Shown: positions 10,843 through 22,903, numbered from the stretch's first letter. The stretch is 64,000 bases of DNA from Pseudogymnoascus destructans (GCF_001641265.1 NW_020167525.1:412501-476500); one strand, 5' to 3'. The notes: generated by a model from the letters alone, not told the origin. Numbers and translations: made by a program.

Positions 10843-12873
10843 CTAAACCATCATCAACCCACCAAGAACAACACCCACCACCACTGCCACCACCTTCCGC
10901 GGCCCAACCTTCCCACCCCCTGACTCCTTCACCACCACCCCCGCAATCTTAAACGCCGGGTCATAATTCGCCGGCACCGTCGAATTCAGACTCCCATCCC
11001 AACAATACCTCTGAAAGCACTTCGTACACGCCTCCGGCACCGCCGTCTGAGTCCTATCCCAGCTACGACTCAGCACCGCGCAGCCAAGACAAGTCACCCA
11101 CTCGGCATCCACGGTCCCGTTGCCCATCGTCGCGACGTCATAGCCGTTCTGGATAATCAGATTGCGCTGCGCATCGTCGTAGGCGGGGTCGAAGGTTGAG
11201 ACATTAGAGTGCGCGATGTACGGCGCGTGCGGGACGTAGACGACTAGTGGGGTGAGGGAGGTGGTGTTCTTGGGATCGCACCCGAAGAAGGTTGGGCGCG
11301 AGTTGAGGCCGAGGTTGACGAAGGTGTTCACATCTGGGATAGCGGGGAATGACGTCCCGTTGCCAATGGTGGTGTTGAGGGAGCGCTCGTACGTGGCGAC
11401 GAGGGCGGTGCCGTTGGGCCAGAAGAACTTAGTGTCAGCGCTCCCGTCGACAGCGAAAATGACGTCCACGTGGCGCACGGGCTGGATGAGCGGGTGCAGC
11501 GGGATATTCTGGAGATCCTCGCCGCCATCGACGAGGGAGAGTTGCGTGATGTCCGCATCGCGGTTCGTGGCGGGGTTGTAGTGAAAGAAGGGGTTAGGGG
11601 AGTACTGGGCGATATCGTTGTTGTCCTGGCCGATACTCTTGAGGATGGAGGCGAGGGCCTCGGTGAGTAGGCTTGAGGAAGTCCCGTTGAGGTTGAGGAT
11701 GAACTGGTTGAAGAGCGTGGAGGAGGTGCCGAAGACGTAGCCGGCGTTGTCGAAGCCGCGCACGCACGAGGCGGAGGTGGGGACCACGCCGCCGTCGAAT
11801 TTGGAGCCGAGGTAGCGGGTTGGTGCGAAGCCGAAGGTTGTGGGGTCCCAGGAGCCCATCTCGAAGGGGTTAAACTCGTAGACTGTTGCGTTGATGGAGA
11901 TGATTATGTCGCCTGGCGAGCGGCCGTCGGCGACAATGACGGGGAAGGGGGTTTCTCCATTCTTGAAATTGTCCTGTAGCGCAATGGACGAGAAAGTGTA
12001 GGCTGGCCCTCCATCAGTAGCATTGATGAGTTGGTAGCTCAGCGCTCGGCCCCAGTAATCGGTGATAGACACCTCATATCCAGCATTCTTCTTCGAATCG
12101 ACCTGGCTCATGATGTTCTTGTAGTACTCGGCGGTATTGAGAATGGAGATCCCATTCTCCTTCGGGCCCTGAAAAATCGAGTTCCCAAACTGCCACACGG
12201 ATGACCCGGAACTCCCATCTCGGAGCGCCGTCACCGAGCTGAAGTTATTCGCGTATATCGACCCAACCAGCCAGCTTCCACCCGACAGGCCCGAAAGATA
12301 CGTGGCTGACTGCAGCAGCCCACCAATCCCTCCCTTACCGGTGGCATTTACCGTGCGGCTATCCGCCGCCGCCAGGAATCCCGCTCCGTTCATCAGCGCT
12401 CTGTATCCTCCCCCAGACATCGCAATCCCAATGTTGGGCAGCGCGGTCGCATTGTTGCGGTGCTTCTCGATATACGCCGCTGCATCAAACCCTGCAATGT
12501 TCGCGCGCGAAAGCAGGTCCTTCATCGGATCGATGGTGTTGTTGCGGCGCACGGGCAGCCATTCCGTCTCGTTCTTCGACAGCGAGGCGGCGTTGCGAAT
12601 GGTCGGGCGGGTGGCGGGGCAGCTGACATTGCCGGGGGCGTAGCCGTTGGTAGGAGAGTCTGGGAGGCCGCGGTTGAGGAGTTCAGAGGCGGCTATGGCG
12701 ACTGCTGCGTAGTCGAGGTGGGCGTCATCGCGAGGTGCGACTATAGCTGTTGCTTCGTGACGTTAGTAGTCGTCCGGAGCTCTGGGTGAGCTTGTGCTCG
12801 GTGACGGAAGCTACTTACCGTGGCTGAGCTGTGCGACAGTCACCAACGAGACAATTCCTGAAAGAATCCTCAT
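10843..12873 (-). CDS. Lysophospholipase / phospholipase B, GPI-anchored type
   Basis: Hydrolyses acyl ester bonds of (lyso)phospholipids at the cell surface or outside the cell. Exon 1 is 12873-12819, the intron 12818-12753 (66 bp, GTAAGT donor, CTACTAAC branch), exon 2 12752-10843; about 654 residues, normal for fungal PLB. The N-terminus is a signal peptide ([19 protein letters not shown]). The cPLA2-type catalytic core is present: [13 protein letters not shown] (oxyanion loop), SGLSGGSW (nucleophile Ser) and [14 protein letters not shown] (catalytic Asp). Many N-x-S/T sites and a hydrophobic C-terminus ([17 protein letters not shown]) point to N-glycosylation and GPI anchoring. Acceptor use has a 6-nt alternative that keeps the frame. 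The frame is intact and it is the first clearly cellular gene right of the repeats. Confidence 0.95.
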
Positions 12874-13251
12874 GTTTGCTTCTCACAACTAGGTTGATCC
12901 AACAGATCCTGAGAGTGTTGAAGCACAATTGGTGATGACGAAGGTTCTCACAAGTATTTGTAGCTTTAACATAAAGTGGACCGGGTTGGATATTTGCGGA
13001 CCCCGAGTGGCTGTGCTAGGGGCTAAAAGTCGCCGAAGTACGTATACACCTTAGCTTTAAAGCTTAAAGGGATCCACGATACAGTACTTTCGATACGGCG
13101 GTCGAGGGAATGGAACGGAAGTTTCGGTGATGGACAAAAGTTATAACCGGAGTAGATTTTATATAGTCACTAAAATGACTCGAGGATCCGGAAGATGTAT
13201 CCACGGTGAGGAAAGTAATTGAGGGAATTTTTCCTTGTAAGATAAAGTCAT
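12874..13251. other. Intergenic upstream of phospholipase B
   Basis: Promoter side of the minus-strand phospholipase gene. No clear element or open frame was seen. Confidence 0.5.
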
Positions 13252-13436
13252 ACAGCCACATTCTTACTTGGTCAGCTTCAGTTCAGCTAGGCGGCCTTCA
13301 GCTAGGCGGCCAGACAACAAAACGCGTCACTCTGCACAGCCACATTTCTTACTTGGGTCAGCTAAGCTTCCTCCGGTCAGCCTCAATTCAGCTAGGCGCC
13401 CAGACAAAAAAACGCGTCACTCTGCATAGCCACTAG
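13252..13436 (+). repeat. Imperfect tandem duplication, about 90 bp x 2
   Basis: The block containing TTACTTGGTCAGCT, TTCAGCTAGGCG, CCAGACAA and AACGCGTCACTCTGCA occurs twice in a row, with small differences between the copies. Confidence 0.85.
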
Positions 13437-13522
13437 GAAATTTCTACACAAAAAACAGGTCTGGATAGATCCGAGTAGATCCGAGCAGATTTGTTGGACC
13501 CTGCGATGGTTCCTAGGGGTTT

Positions 13523-13946
13523 ATTATCAGGGCAAAAGTTTTATATACCCTGCATTTGACGTGATAAGTTTTATATACCCTACATAATATGAAACCCCCT
13601 GCGACCAGTAAAAACCCCCAATCCCCCCCCCCCGTAGCCCCCCTCGCCGTGGCCCCCTCGCTGTCGCTCCTTTCGACGGCCTCATTCGGCCCAGTCGTCA
13701 AGGGCTCGACCAGGCGTCTAGGTCGAGGTAGAGCATAGGAACGGTCAGGTCGCCAAGAGAAGCCATCCTCGTGGGCCTGAGCCGAGCTCAGGAGTTCCGA
13801 TGCCTCGCGACGAGGGCTTCCGAAGAGTCGTCGAGTGCCTCAGTGAGGTCCGTGGTTAGCGAGTCAGCTGGGACAGCGAGAAGGGCGACGGCGAGAATCA
13901 CCATATGAACTTACCGGGTATATAAAACTTTTTGCCCTTGTTATCG
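13523..13946. mobile_element. MITE with MULE-like terminal repeats, about 420 bp
   Basis: The left end reads AGGGCAAAAGTTTTATATACCC (about 13529-13550) and the right end is its inverse with one extra A (about 13916-13937). The left terminus is followed by a second AAGTTTTATATACCC unit, a subterminal tandem repeat. The same terminal word pattern closes the Mutator-like fragment at 57180-57290, so this is probably a non-autonomous relative. No target duplication could be fixed. The interior includes a C-run and no gene. Confidence 0.65.
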
Positions 13947-14386
13947 CCATACTAGAGGTTAGTAGCGCTTAATTGACCCGGCCCGTGAGACATTACCACC
14001 AACTGGAGATTAATACAGTAGGGCCTCAATACGAAGATAGATATGCAATACATAATAAGCAATACATAACGAGCAATACATAAAGAGTTGTATTATCGGC
14101 ATAGTCCTAGACCGAGGAAATAAGAGGGGCATTTTATACTCCCTAACTTAAGTTACGGGTGTTATGAAAACATAAATGTGTACCTGGAAATCCAGGCACC
14201 AACTCCCACCACCATCGTATCGTAGCTACCCCAAAAGTTGAACCTCCACCAAGAAAGTTAAAGTTACCAAAACATATCAACCATCACCTCTAACTACCAC
14301 GACCTCACACAGCAAAACACCCTCACCTACCTCAACCACCGACCTCACATGCTCACCACATAAGCTACCTCCCCCCAACAACCACA
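13947..14386. other. Intergenic, AT-rich then C-rich
   Basis: Contains CAATACATAA-type short repeats (14045-14085) and a pyrimidine-rich 5' leader before the gene at 14387. Nothing else was seen. Confidence 0.5.
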
Positions 14387-15051
14387 ATGGGCAACACCGC
14401 CTCCAAAGCCGCCCGCTCCACGCGCAAATACCCAACCACAGCCTCCCCCTCCATCTCCAACCGCCCCACGCCCATCCCCCGCTCCACCGTAAAAGCCTCG
14501 AGCACACGCGACGCCGGTATGCCTCCCCTCCCCCAATATATACGCAGCTTCTGACAACCGCAGAAATCTCCCGCGACGCCCAAGACCCCGACTTCTCCCC
14601 CCCCACCTCGGCCTTCGCACAGCGCCTACGCACATTAGGAGCTGTGAAACCGATGCCGACGCACTCTCCTAGCGCTATGACCGCACAGCCGCCTACGAAT
14701 TACCCTACCTCTACTTCTTCCAGCTCGTCAACTTCCAGTTTCCCCCAAACCACAGCCGCAGCTGCAAACTCACCAGCGCCAACGAACCCCTCCCTCCTAA
14801 TCTTCCACTCCCGCACGCGCCTCGCGCGCGAGGCAGAGGCGGAGTTCGAAGCTGCTACGAGAGGGGGAATAGGAGCGCCGAGGAAGTTCCTGGATGCTGG
14901 GGGTGTGAGGGCTGTGGTTGAGATGGTGGGGAAGGGGCGCGGTGGGGAGGTGGAGGGGGAGATGGGTGTTGATCCCGTCGTGGTGTGGGCGTTGGGGAGG
15001 GGGGTTGTGGGGGTTAGTGATGTTAGGAGGGATGCGGGGGGGGGGAGGTAG
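14387..15051 (+). CDS. Hypothetical protein with N-myristoylation-like start
   Basis: Two exons: 14387-14516 and 14564-15051, with a 47-bp intron (GTATGC donor, TTCTGAC branch, CCGCAG acceptor); 205 residues. The start MGNTASKAARSTRKYPTT has Gly2 and Ser6-type residues with flanking basics, the classic N-myristoylation context, so the protein may be membrane-attached. Residues about 85-125 are Ser/Thr/Pro/Ala rich and probably disordered. The C-terminal part has a predicted helical stretch (RLAREAEAEFEAATR) and ends in a Gly-rich tail. The intron-defined frame joins the two open stretches exactly. I do not recognise the family; similar MGN-start proteins occur in other ascomycetes as far as I recall. 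Opposite-strand open frames here are GC artefacts. Confidence 0.75.
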
Positions 15052-15298
15052 TGCTAGGAGCGGGCAGGTGTGATAATGCGAGGGGAAGGTGACTAAGGGG
15101 CAAGGAGAAGATAAGAGGGAAGGGAGAAGCTGTATATATATGTATGTGATGTAAGATATACTGTATTTTTTGTACTAAATATAAACAACCCCATCGATCC
15201 ATGCACCCCCCCAACAGCGCGCAAACAAAACCTATCCGTCCATGTCAAATAGCTTTCCAACCAACCTCCAAAAGCCTGCATCACTACGCCTGGCACCG

Positions 15299-15370
15299 CT
15301 TTCCTCCTTCGTCCGTCCTTTCACAATCTGCCCCCTTTCCTCCTTCGTCCGTCCTTTCACAATCTGCCCA
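15299..15370 (+). repeat. Tandem duplication, about 35 bp x 2
   Basis: The TTTCCTCCTTCGTCCGTCC...CAATCTGCCC unit occurs twice in tandem, just before the 3' end of the dehydrogenase gene. Confidence 0.85.
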
Positions 15371-15398
15371 GCTGAACTCTGCAGTTCGGCTCAACAGC

Positions 15399-16504
15399 CT
15401 ACCAAGCAGCATGGCCCCCATCCATCCTCACATCCGCCCCCGTCATAAACGAACTAGCATCACTAATCAAAAACACCGCCGCCCCCCTATACTCCTCCGG
15501 GCTACTCAATCTCCCCAACATATTCTGAGCCGGCCAATCAGTCTCCCGCTCGGGGAAGCGCTCGAATAGCTCGGTGACCATCTGCGTGACGATATAGCCG
15601 GGCGAGAGGCTGTTGACGCGGATGTGGTGCGTGCCCCATTCGGAGGCTAGGTTGCGGGCGAGTTGCAGGACGGCGGCTTTGGAGGCGTTGTAGGCGGGGC
15701 AGATGAGGCCCTGGGGTGGTGGGGTTAGGGGGTTATGAGGTGAGGGGGGGGAAGAGGGATAAGAGGGAAGAGAGGGAAAAAAGAAGGCTCACCCTGTTAG
15801 CAACGGTCCCGCTCATACTACCGATCAATACAATCGATCCGCCTCTCCCTGAGGCAATCATATGCCTAGCTACCGCCTGCGCCGTCATGAACACCCCCGT
15901 GACATTAATCTCGAACATACGACTACATCACCATTAGCACCTCATTCACCTCAATGGACACCCCCCCCCAAAAAAAGAAAACTCACTTCGCATCCTCCGC
16001 CTTATACTCAATAGCTGGCGTCTCCTGCTGAATCCCTGCAGCCGCAATCAGTCCATCAATCCCCCCCTCCCTCTCCGCAATCCCATCCACGACCCCCCTC
16101 AGCACATCCACCTCCCTCACATCCACGCGCGCGTACTCGAGCCGCGTCCCCAGCGCGCGCGCCTTCTCCTGCACGCGCGCGAACTCGGGGCTGGGGTCCG
16201 GAAGGCGGTCGAGGGCGTAGACGGTGGCGCCGGCTTCGAGGAGGGCTTCGGCTTGCACGAGGCCCAGGCCGCGGCCGGCACCGGAGACGATGACGATCTT
16301 GCCTGCGAGGGAGAACTCGGGGAGGACGGTTGGGGTGCGGGGAGTGCGGGAAGTGGCAGCAGCAAACGCGCCTTTAGACAGGCCCCCGTGGTTGTTCCTG
16401 GGCGCCGCAGCGCTGAAGGCGCGGGGGGGAGGTCGCACAGCAGTAGGTGCACGGGCGAGGGGGCGGGCGCCGAGCCGGGCTAAGCTGCGTGGAAGGGTGA
16501 GCAT
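15399..16504 (-). CDS. Short-chain dehydrogenase/reductase, probably mitochondrial
   Basis: NAD(P)-dependent oxidoreductase of the classical SDR family. Exons: 16504-15987, 15922-15793, 15710-15399 (introns 64 and 82 bp, GTGAGT/GTGAGC donors); 319 residues. The start MLTLPRSLARLGARPLARAP was chosen over a frame extension upstream because it gives a typical Arg-rich, Ser/Ala-rich mitochondrial presequence. Motifs: cofactor loop SGAGRGLG, AAAG in place of the usual NNAG, catalytic Ser in IGSMSG, YNASK (Tyr/Lys), and VNSLSPGYI. The substrate is probably a sugar, polyol or ketone: the VNSLSPGYIVTQM segment resembles fungal mannitol/arabinitol/xylulose-type SDRs, but specificity cannot be read from sequence. 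Splice sites keep phase throughout, so the gene looks functional. Confidence 0.92.
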
Positions 16505-17331
16505 TGCGGCGCGGGAGACAAGGGGAGGGGATGGCGGGCTGGTTCGTGGGAGTTTGGGGGTGTTTTGTGGCGGTGTTGTACGGGGATTTTTGGGGCGTGC
16601 GGCGTGTGCGTTTGTGCGAGGGAGGGTTTGGGGGGTTTGTGTCACGGAGGTGATGATGGGGAGAGGATGGAGGAGAGGGAGATGGGTGCCGTGAGCTTAG
16701 CTGGGTCTCTGGCGGCTGGCTGGGCTGGGGCGTTGGTCGTAGCCTCTTCCTCGGAGAGAGGGTTGTGGCTGTTGGTCAGTAGAGGGTTTAGTAGAATTTA
16801 GTAGAGTGTTAGTAGAGTCGTAGCACAGCAATGGCGCGGTTGTACTTAGCGGGCAAGTCGCTGGGGTGTATGATTAGGCGATGGATAAATAAATAACAAA
16901 TAGTTAAATAAATATATGCTATAAATATGCTATAAATATGCTATAAATATGCTATAAATATGCTATCAATATTCCCTCCCATTAGCCCGGACAAAAACAG
17001 CTTACCTTACTTGTATTTTATTTGGAGTAACTATGTATCATTTCATTCCTCGTTATCATCCCATCCAACATCCAACGGGAATCCCAAAACGGCAATCCGC
17101 GTTCGTTCTTGTCAGGTGGATCGTCCCAACCCTTCCAGCTTCAGCGGGTCCTGTCAGAATTAGAATTGAACCCCACTCCCCCGCACGAGATCACGTGATT
17201 ATTCAAATCGTGACATCATGTCACATCACGTCACGTGTACATTCAACCATCGCACAACAATCTTAACTATATGACATTATGTCGAACCCCTTCCATGTGC
17301 CTATATCTATACTATACTACATTATAAAAGG
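16505..17331. other. Intergenic with 11-bp tandem repeat
   Basis: Upstream region of the dehydrogenase. 16914-16967 is about 4.5 copies of ATGCTATAAAT. 17200-17240 is rich in CACGTGA/CATCACG words. No gene was seen. Confidence 0.6.
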
Positions 17332-18386
17332 CCCATAACCTGCCCGACTCAGATCCTTTCCGTCACTGAGGGACAGGCATCCTTACACAACTCAATATAG
17401 TATTCTTTACAATACTGTAACGTGTTACTTGGAAAGCCTTTGTGTCTAATCCCCTGCCTCCTCTGTCAAGTCAACCTTACGCAAGAAACCTCTGTGTCTT
17501 CTATCGTTTAGAAGTCAGTGTTACAATTAGATCCTTAACATTTAAGCAAATACAGAGCAGGATAGGCTACGGAATAGGATACAGGCAGAACGAAAGGCGG
17601 TTACAGATTATGGATAGGGGGCTTATGGGTTACAAATGTATAACGTACCACCGTAAAGGAAAACTCTGCACACTAAGGGCTTACAGACTGCAACCGTAAA
17701 GGAGAACTATATACGCTAAACCTAGGGTAGTAATAAATGGGACCTAAACTTAAGCTAGCCAATCCTGAATTTTGACAAATGATAGCCAATTCACATGATA
17801 AGAGTTAAGGCAGGTTAGCCGAGTCGGACCTGTTTCGGGTACTTAAGGAGATTGACCCAACGGGGGTTCCTCTCTTCATCTTTTTTGTATCCTTCGTAGT
17901 AGACCTATAGGATAGCATCCGTTTAGCCTCCGACTCGCACTCTCATATGCTATTACTGTGAGCTGGGTGCCCTGTTGTAACGCTGACTTCTAAAAGATAG
18001 AAGACACAGAGGTTTCTTGCGTAAGGTTGACTTGACAGAGGAGGCAGGGGATTAGACACAAAGGCTTTCCAAGTAACACGTTACAGTATTGTAAAGAATA
18101 CTATATTGAGTTGAGCACGAAGCTCCTATCTAAGGAAATACTATCTACTTATATAGTGGTGTCGTGCCTCATGGGTAATCTGAATAGTTGGCGGATAGCT
18201 AGATATTCAGGATAGTTCGTGGATAGCTCAACTATCCAATATCCACTAGTTTCTGCAACTATCCATTAGCCCCGTCACATGGCAGCCTACCCCGCTTCCC
18301 ACTGTGACTCACATGTCACGTTACTAGGCCCTGGCCCTTTAACCATGAAATCATGTTACTGTAGCCGTAACACCTGTGTCCTTACA
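17332..18386 (-). repeat. Solo LTR-A, split by LTR-B and partly inverted
   Basis: The minus-strand LTR-A body is 17788-17975. It is interrupted by LTR-B (17976-18372, target duplication CCTGT) and finishes GTCCTTACA at 18386. The opposite LTR-A terminus lies at 17332-17387 in the wrong orientation. Flipping 17332-17787 restores one complete LTR-A and matches its target duplication AGTTG on both sides. I therefore read a roughly 456-bp local inversion. Confidence 0.75.
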
Positions 18387-18632
18387 AGTTGAGCACGAAG
18401 CTCCTATTTAAGGAAATACTAACTACTTATATAGTGGCGTTGTGCCAAAGGGATATCCGTGGATAACATGGATAACATAATATCCATGATATCCAATGTT
18501 ATCCATCACATGACATTCCATGGGTCCCCGTGGATAACATGGATAACATAATATCCAAGATATCCAATGTTATCCATCACGTGAGGTTGCAGCCGTAAGC
18601 GCTAGCCATAGCACTAGCACTTAGCTGTAACA
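17388..18632 (+). repeat. Older solo LTR-B, split by the LTR-A nest
   Basis: The first part is 17525-17388 (inverted, starting TGTAACACTGAC) and the second is 18387-18632, ending AGCTGTAACA. The flanking CTAAT is found at 18633-18637 and, inverted, as ATTAG at 17526-17530. Its 3' half holds two direct copies of a GTGGATAACATGGATAAC block (about 18461-18515 and 18529-18583). It landed at the very start of the Helitron frame. Confidence 0.75.
17976..18372 (+). repeat. Solo LTR-B inside LTR-A (397 bp)
   Basis: Starts TGTAACGCTGACTTC and ends GCCGTAACA; flanked by CCTGT on both sides (17971-17975 and 18373-18377). It contains a TATA-like CTTATATAGTGG. The 3' half carries GGATAGCTC/CTATCC hairpin words not found in the other LTR-B copies. 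Confidence 0.85.
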
Positions 18633-18635
18633 CTA

Positions 18636-20018
18636 ATGAGTTCGTCCCCTCCTATTCGGTGTGCGTACTGCAGTTCCTACCACGAGTCATCACTCTTCCG
18701 TACCAATCGACTAGGTCGCCGGTACGCAACTTGCAATTTGTGTTCAACCAGTCGCTCTCGCCGTAGCCTCTGTGCCCAGGAAAGGCTGGTACCAGTGCCT
18801 ACTCCTAGAACCACGGAAAGCTTACAGCCTGTTACAGACACTGTTCTGCTGCAAAGACGTCGCCGTGGTCGTCCGCCATGCCAGCCACCTGCTACCTTGC
18901 CACTTCGCCCTATTTCACCTCACGTAACTCAATCTACTCCTATTGAGGATCCTCTTACGGTCCCGTACCGTAAGCCGCCTGCGTTCCTCTCTTGCTTCAT
19001 TTTTACGCCCCCACATAACCTTGGCTGGCTTGGCCATGAGTGTGAATACTGTGCTGCACTACACTGGGTTGAGGAGGCTACGCAGGGCAAGCAATATGAG
19101 AGCTGCTGTAAGAAGGCCATGTTGACCTTCTGCCTTTACGGAGACCTCCAGTGTATTTACCGAAGCTATTTACAGACCAAAACCCATTAGGGAGGGCCTT
19201 CCGTAAGGAGATACGGGAGTATAATAACGCCCTGGCTTTTACTTCTGTAAGCTATACTCACGACTCATGCATCCAGCAGAATATTGGAATACAGAGCTTT
19301 CAAATCCATGGGGAGATATTCCATTACCAAGCCCGTTACAGCCCACAACCCAGGAGACGCCAGCCTTTGCTCAGCTCTTCTTTTATGACCCCTCTTATGC
19401 TACTGAGGCATGGTGGCAACAGCATCCGCAGCTTGATACTACTATTCTTATGCAGCTACTACAGCTACTTACTGACCATAACCCATTCATTGCTATCTAT
19501 AAGACAGCGCGGGAGCGGCTTACGGCTGTTACGGATAGTAACAGTCCCTTCCGGGTCATCCTTAACCCACAAATGCGCCTAATAGTAGAGAGTGGCGCTG
19601 ATACGCGTAGGGAGAATTTACCTACAAGTGATGAGATTGCAGCTATTATTCCGGACGAGATTGGCGCATCTGGACCACGGGACTTAGTCCTTGCCTTCTG
19701 TAACACAACTCCTGGCCAGCGCTATCTATCTAAAGTCCATGTGACACACGTGTCATATATGCCACTTCATTACGTGCTTCTATTTGTCTTTGGGGAATAT
19801 GGGTGGCACTGGGGTCTCACCTTACAGGAGAACAATGGTCCCTGTAAGAATCTACGGCTAGAGCAGAGACCCTTCTATAGGTACCATCTGTTTACCCGTA
19901 ATGAGTGTTTTAACACCTTACATTACACTGGGTGCCTATTCCAACAGTTTGTGGTAGATATTTTGGTCATTTGCGAGTCTACTACACTTAGTTGGCTCCG
20001 TAACAACCAGAAGTCTAT
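18636..20018 (+). pseudogene. Helitron 1 N-terminal region
   Basis: 18636-19190 has Cys pairs (CAYCSSYHESS...CNLC and CEYCAALHW...CC), the zinc-finger N-terminus common in fungal Helitrons. A shift near 19190 moves to the frame with the FQIHGEIFHYQ motif, and another near 19330 to the frame that runs through AFAQLFFYDPSYATEAW, VESGADTRRENLPT and GEYGWHWGL, the Helitron helicase-like N domain. The reading stops where a reversed LTR-B end (TGTTACGG, 20019) enters. Confidence 0.88.
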
Positions 20019-20090
20019 TGTTACGGCTAAGTGCTAGTGCTATGGCTAGCGCTTACGGCTGCAACCTCACGTGATGGATAACATTACTTC
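20019..20090 (-). repeat. LTR-B 3'-end fragment
   Basis: Reverse copy of about 70 bp of the LTR-B 3' terminus (TGTTACGGCTAAGTGC...). It matches 18565-18632 in inverted orientation. It sits at a breakpoint where the Helitron nuclease region was lost. Confidence 0.8.
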
Positions 20091-21089
20091 CTCAGTATAG
20101 GTGGTTTCAACTACTTCCGTACATTGGTCGGGGCTTTGATCCTATAGTTGAAACAGCTCTTGCAGAAGATTTAGTCTCAAGATTAAATCAGGACCAGCTT
20201 TTATGCTTCCATACAATCTGTACGGCTATTGAGACTGAGCCGCAGACTGCCCACTTCTATCTACAAAGGCCAGGGGGGACTGGCAAGACCTTTCTATATA
20301 AGGCTTTATGCCATTTCTTCCGTGCCCAAGGAAAATCAGTTCTCTGCGTGGCTTCTACAGGTATTGCAGCCTTACTGTTACCAAATGGGTGCACTTCTCA
20401 TACCCAGTTTAAGATTCCAATTGATCTTACAGATAAGACCTCCTGTTCTATTACCTGTAACTCAAGGGTAGGGCGGCAACTTCAAGAGGCAGGTCTAATT
20501 ATATGGGACAAGGTTCCTATGCAGCATAAATACTGCTTTGAGGCTGTTCACCGACTATTATGCGACCTACGGTCTACTACGGACGATGTGCTATTTGGTG
20601 GTGTACCTGTATTACTCGGGGGCGACTTTGCACAGATCCTACCCGTAGTACGTAAGGGAACTCAATCTGACGTTGTACATGCCTGTTTACAGTGTTCCTT
20701 TATATGGCTGAGACTAAGGAGACTCCATTTACGGGTCAATATGCGTGTCCGTGGTGGCTTACTTGACGAGGGGTTCATTACATGGATTGGGCGGATACCG
20801 TATGATCCGCAACTATACGGGTCAATGGAAATACCATCCTACATTACACAGAGTAAAGAGTTAGACTCTCTAATTACTGCGATATATCCTAATGGTCTTA
20901 CAGACAAGGGATCATATGCAAGATGTCTTTACGGATCAGGCTATCGTTACAGTACACAATGAGACTGTACTAGAGCTAAACGCTCTCCTACTCTCTCGGT
21001 TTCCAGGAAATATGAGGACGTTACTCGTGCGGCCCAAAAGTCTGTACAGGGTCTGTGCACAGGAGGTGGGTCATTGTAAGTACTTTCGA

Positions 21090-22903
21090 AAAATAAATAC
21101 ATAGAAATGTACATAATCTACCCACGAAATTGTTACCTCCATTTACTGCAATACATCGCTCTAACTTATCCCTGAACGACGCATATAGTTGAGCAGTTTT
21201 CCCATCCATTTTCCTCCCCCATTCTTCCTCAAGAAATACCCTTGCATGAGCTTTCTCAAGCTTACCTCCATTTAAAGGTATATATTCATCAACTCGATCT
21301 TTCAGATAATCAAAAGCATTCTCAATAGGATGTAAATCAGGAGAGTTTGGAGGCCAGAATCCTACTCTGTGAATTCCTTCTCTTTTCATATAATCTTCAA
21401 GTGAACGGTGTGCTTTCAAATGAAGTCTAACATTGTCATCTACAAACCAGAGTCGTTTTTCTGGATGTAATGATTTGATTTTCTGAAAATAAGGAAAGAG
21501 AAGTGGGAGTAAAACCATTTCACAGTATAAAAACCAATCAATCCCACCCTTTGAAACTTCTTGGTTTTCTGAAACTCTTCCTCTACTCCAACTCTCCATG
21601 TCTCCAAATTCTTATGATGGTCTTCGTGGCCATTTCCATTTGCTTTTCCCTTCTTGGATATCTCTGTTTAAAGTCTCCATATATTCATATTCGAGAGTTC
21701 CAACTGTTCTTGCCTGTAAAAGCTCATCATCTTCCTTTTTTTGCCAGTATGTATTTATCTCCCGAAGTTTTAACACATTTTGCCGCTTTTCTTCAATGCT
21801 TTCAGGGATCCAGGATAGTGACGGGCGTGAGACAGAGATTACAGAACTCATTGCACCCCAGAACATAGCTTGAAAGAGAGATTTCTTCTGTTGAACTGCC
21901 ATACTTTCTGCTGTTTGACCTTGTTGGACTGTAATTCAGCGTTTCTTGTGTGGATTTCCTCCAAAGTTGATATATGACTTGTCTGAGAATATGAAGATAG
22001 AACCAGCTTCAAGTTCTGATAATGCCCATTTGCAGAATCTCAAGCGTACTTCAGGAATAATATTATCAAGATATGGCTTGAGACAGATGTTTTTGCATAC
22101 AATTGGGCGAGGGATCTCTGCACTTGAGTGGTTCTTTGCAACTCGTTCAACAATAGAGCATGAATATAGTAATTTCTCCTTATCAATAACTTGTTGGAAT
22201 GTATCGAATGGATTTGCCAGAAGTAAAGAGCGTACGCGTAATGACTCTTGAGAATCTTTCTGTATCGTTTGAGGTCTTCCGCTCTGAGGCTTTGGGTTAA
22301 GATGTTCAAGAAGGTTGAGAATATCTGTATTTCCTGCCTTTTCCACAGTTTGTTGCCATATAACGTACATGTATAACGAACCGGCCAAACAAGCGAACCG
22401 GCCAATCCATTTTACACCTTAAATCACGAATTTCATAACTTAATATCTCAACAACCCTTTAATAATAAGTTATAAAAATATGTACTTAGCCTTTTATAAG
22501 CATTTAAAGTACTCTATTTGATTTTTAAAGCAATTAGTATTGTAGTTATTAAGATATTGAGTTTTAGCCCCCACTTTTGACCTAATTCTTAGTATCTTAA
22601 TAACTACAATACTAATTGCTTTAAAAATCAAATAGAGTACTTTAAATGCTTATAAAAGGCTAAGTACATATTTTTATAACTTATTATTAAAGGGTTGTTG
22701 AGATATTAAGTTATGAAATTCGTGATTTAAGGTGTAAAATGGATTGGCCGGTTCGCTTGTTTGGCCGGTTCGTTATACATATACGTTACGTGCAACAGAA
22801 TTAGCTGAGATTCCAAGATTCTTTTCAATTTCTGCATATGAATCATTCATAAATATGCGTAGGGTAATGATTGCTGCACGTAGTGGAATTGAAATTTCGG
22901 CCA
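21090..22903 (-). pseudogene. Tc1/mariner DDE transposase, broken
   Basis: Cut-and-paste transposase. The N-terminus lies at 22903-22780 (MAEISIPLRAAIITLRIF, helix-turn-helix), then the foldback MITE, then 22370-21936 with the second HTH region (PKPQSGRPQTI) and the first catalytic Asp (FIFSDKSY). 21902-21612 carries FWGAMS, and 21599-21090 carries the second Asp (LWFVDDNVRLH) and WPPNSPDLHPIENAFDYLK. The usual N in QDNAP is a D here (DDN). Frame breaks fall near 21930 and 21605, so no working protein is made. 22914-22948 and 22973-23007 are a direct repeat between the gene and the right terminal repeat. Confidence 0.88.
22374..22775. mobile_element. Foldback MITE, 402 bp, arms of about 185 bp
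   Basis: The two arms are essentially identical inverted copies (22374-about 22560 and about 22590-22775) around a short loop containing AGCCCCCACTTTTGACC. The ends read TAACGAACCGGCCAAAC with TA on each side (22372-22373 and 22776-22777). It is inserted in the mariner transposase N-terminus. It has no coding capacity. Confidence 0.93.

Noticed and set aside
14277..14635. Minus-strand Gly/Trp/Arg-rich frames
   Set aside because: They are antisense to the two-exon gene at 14387, whose splice phase is exact.
18565..20090. 65-bp inverted repeat flanking the first half of Helitron 1, at first read as transposon ends
   Set aside because: Both arms are LTR-B 3' ends in opposite orientation, each with its own LTR terminus; they are not a pair.
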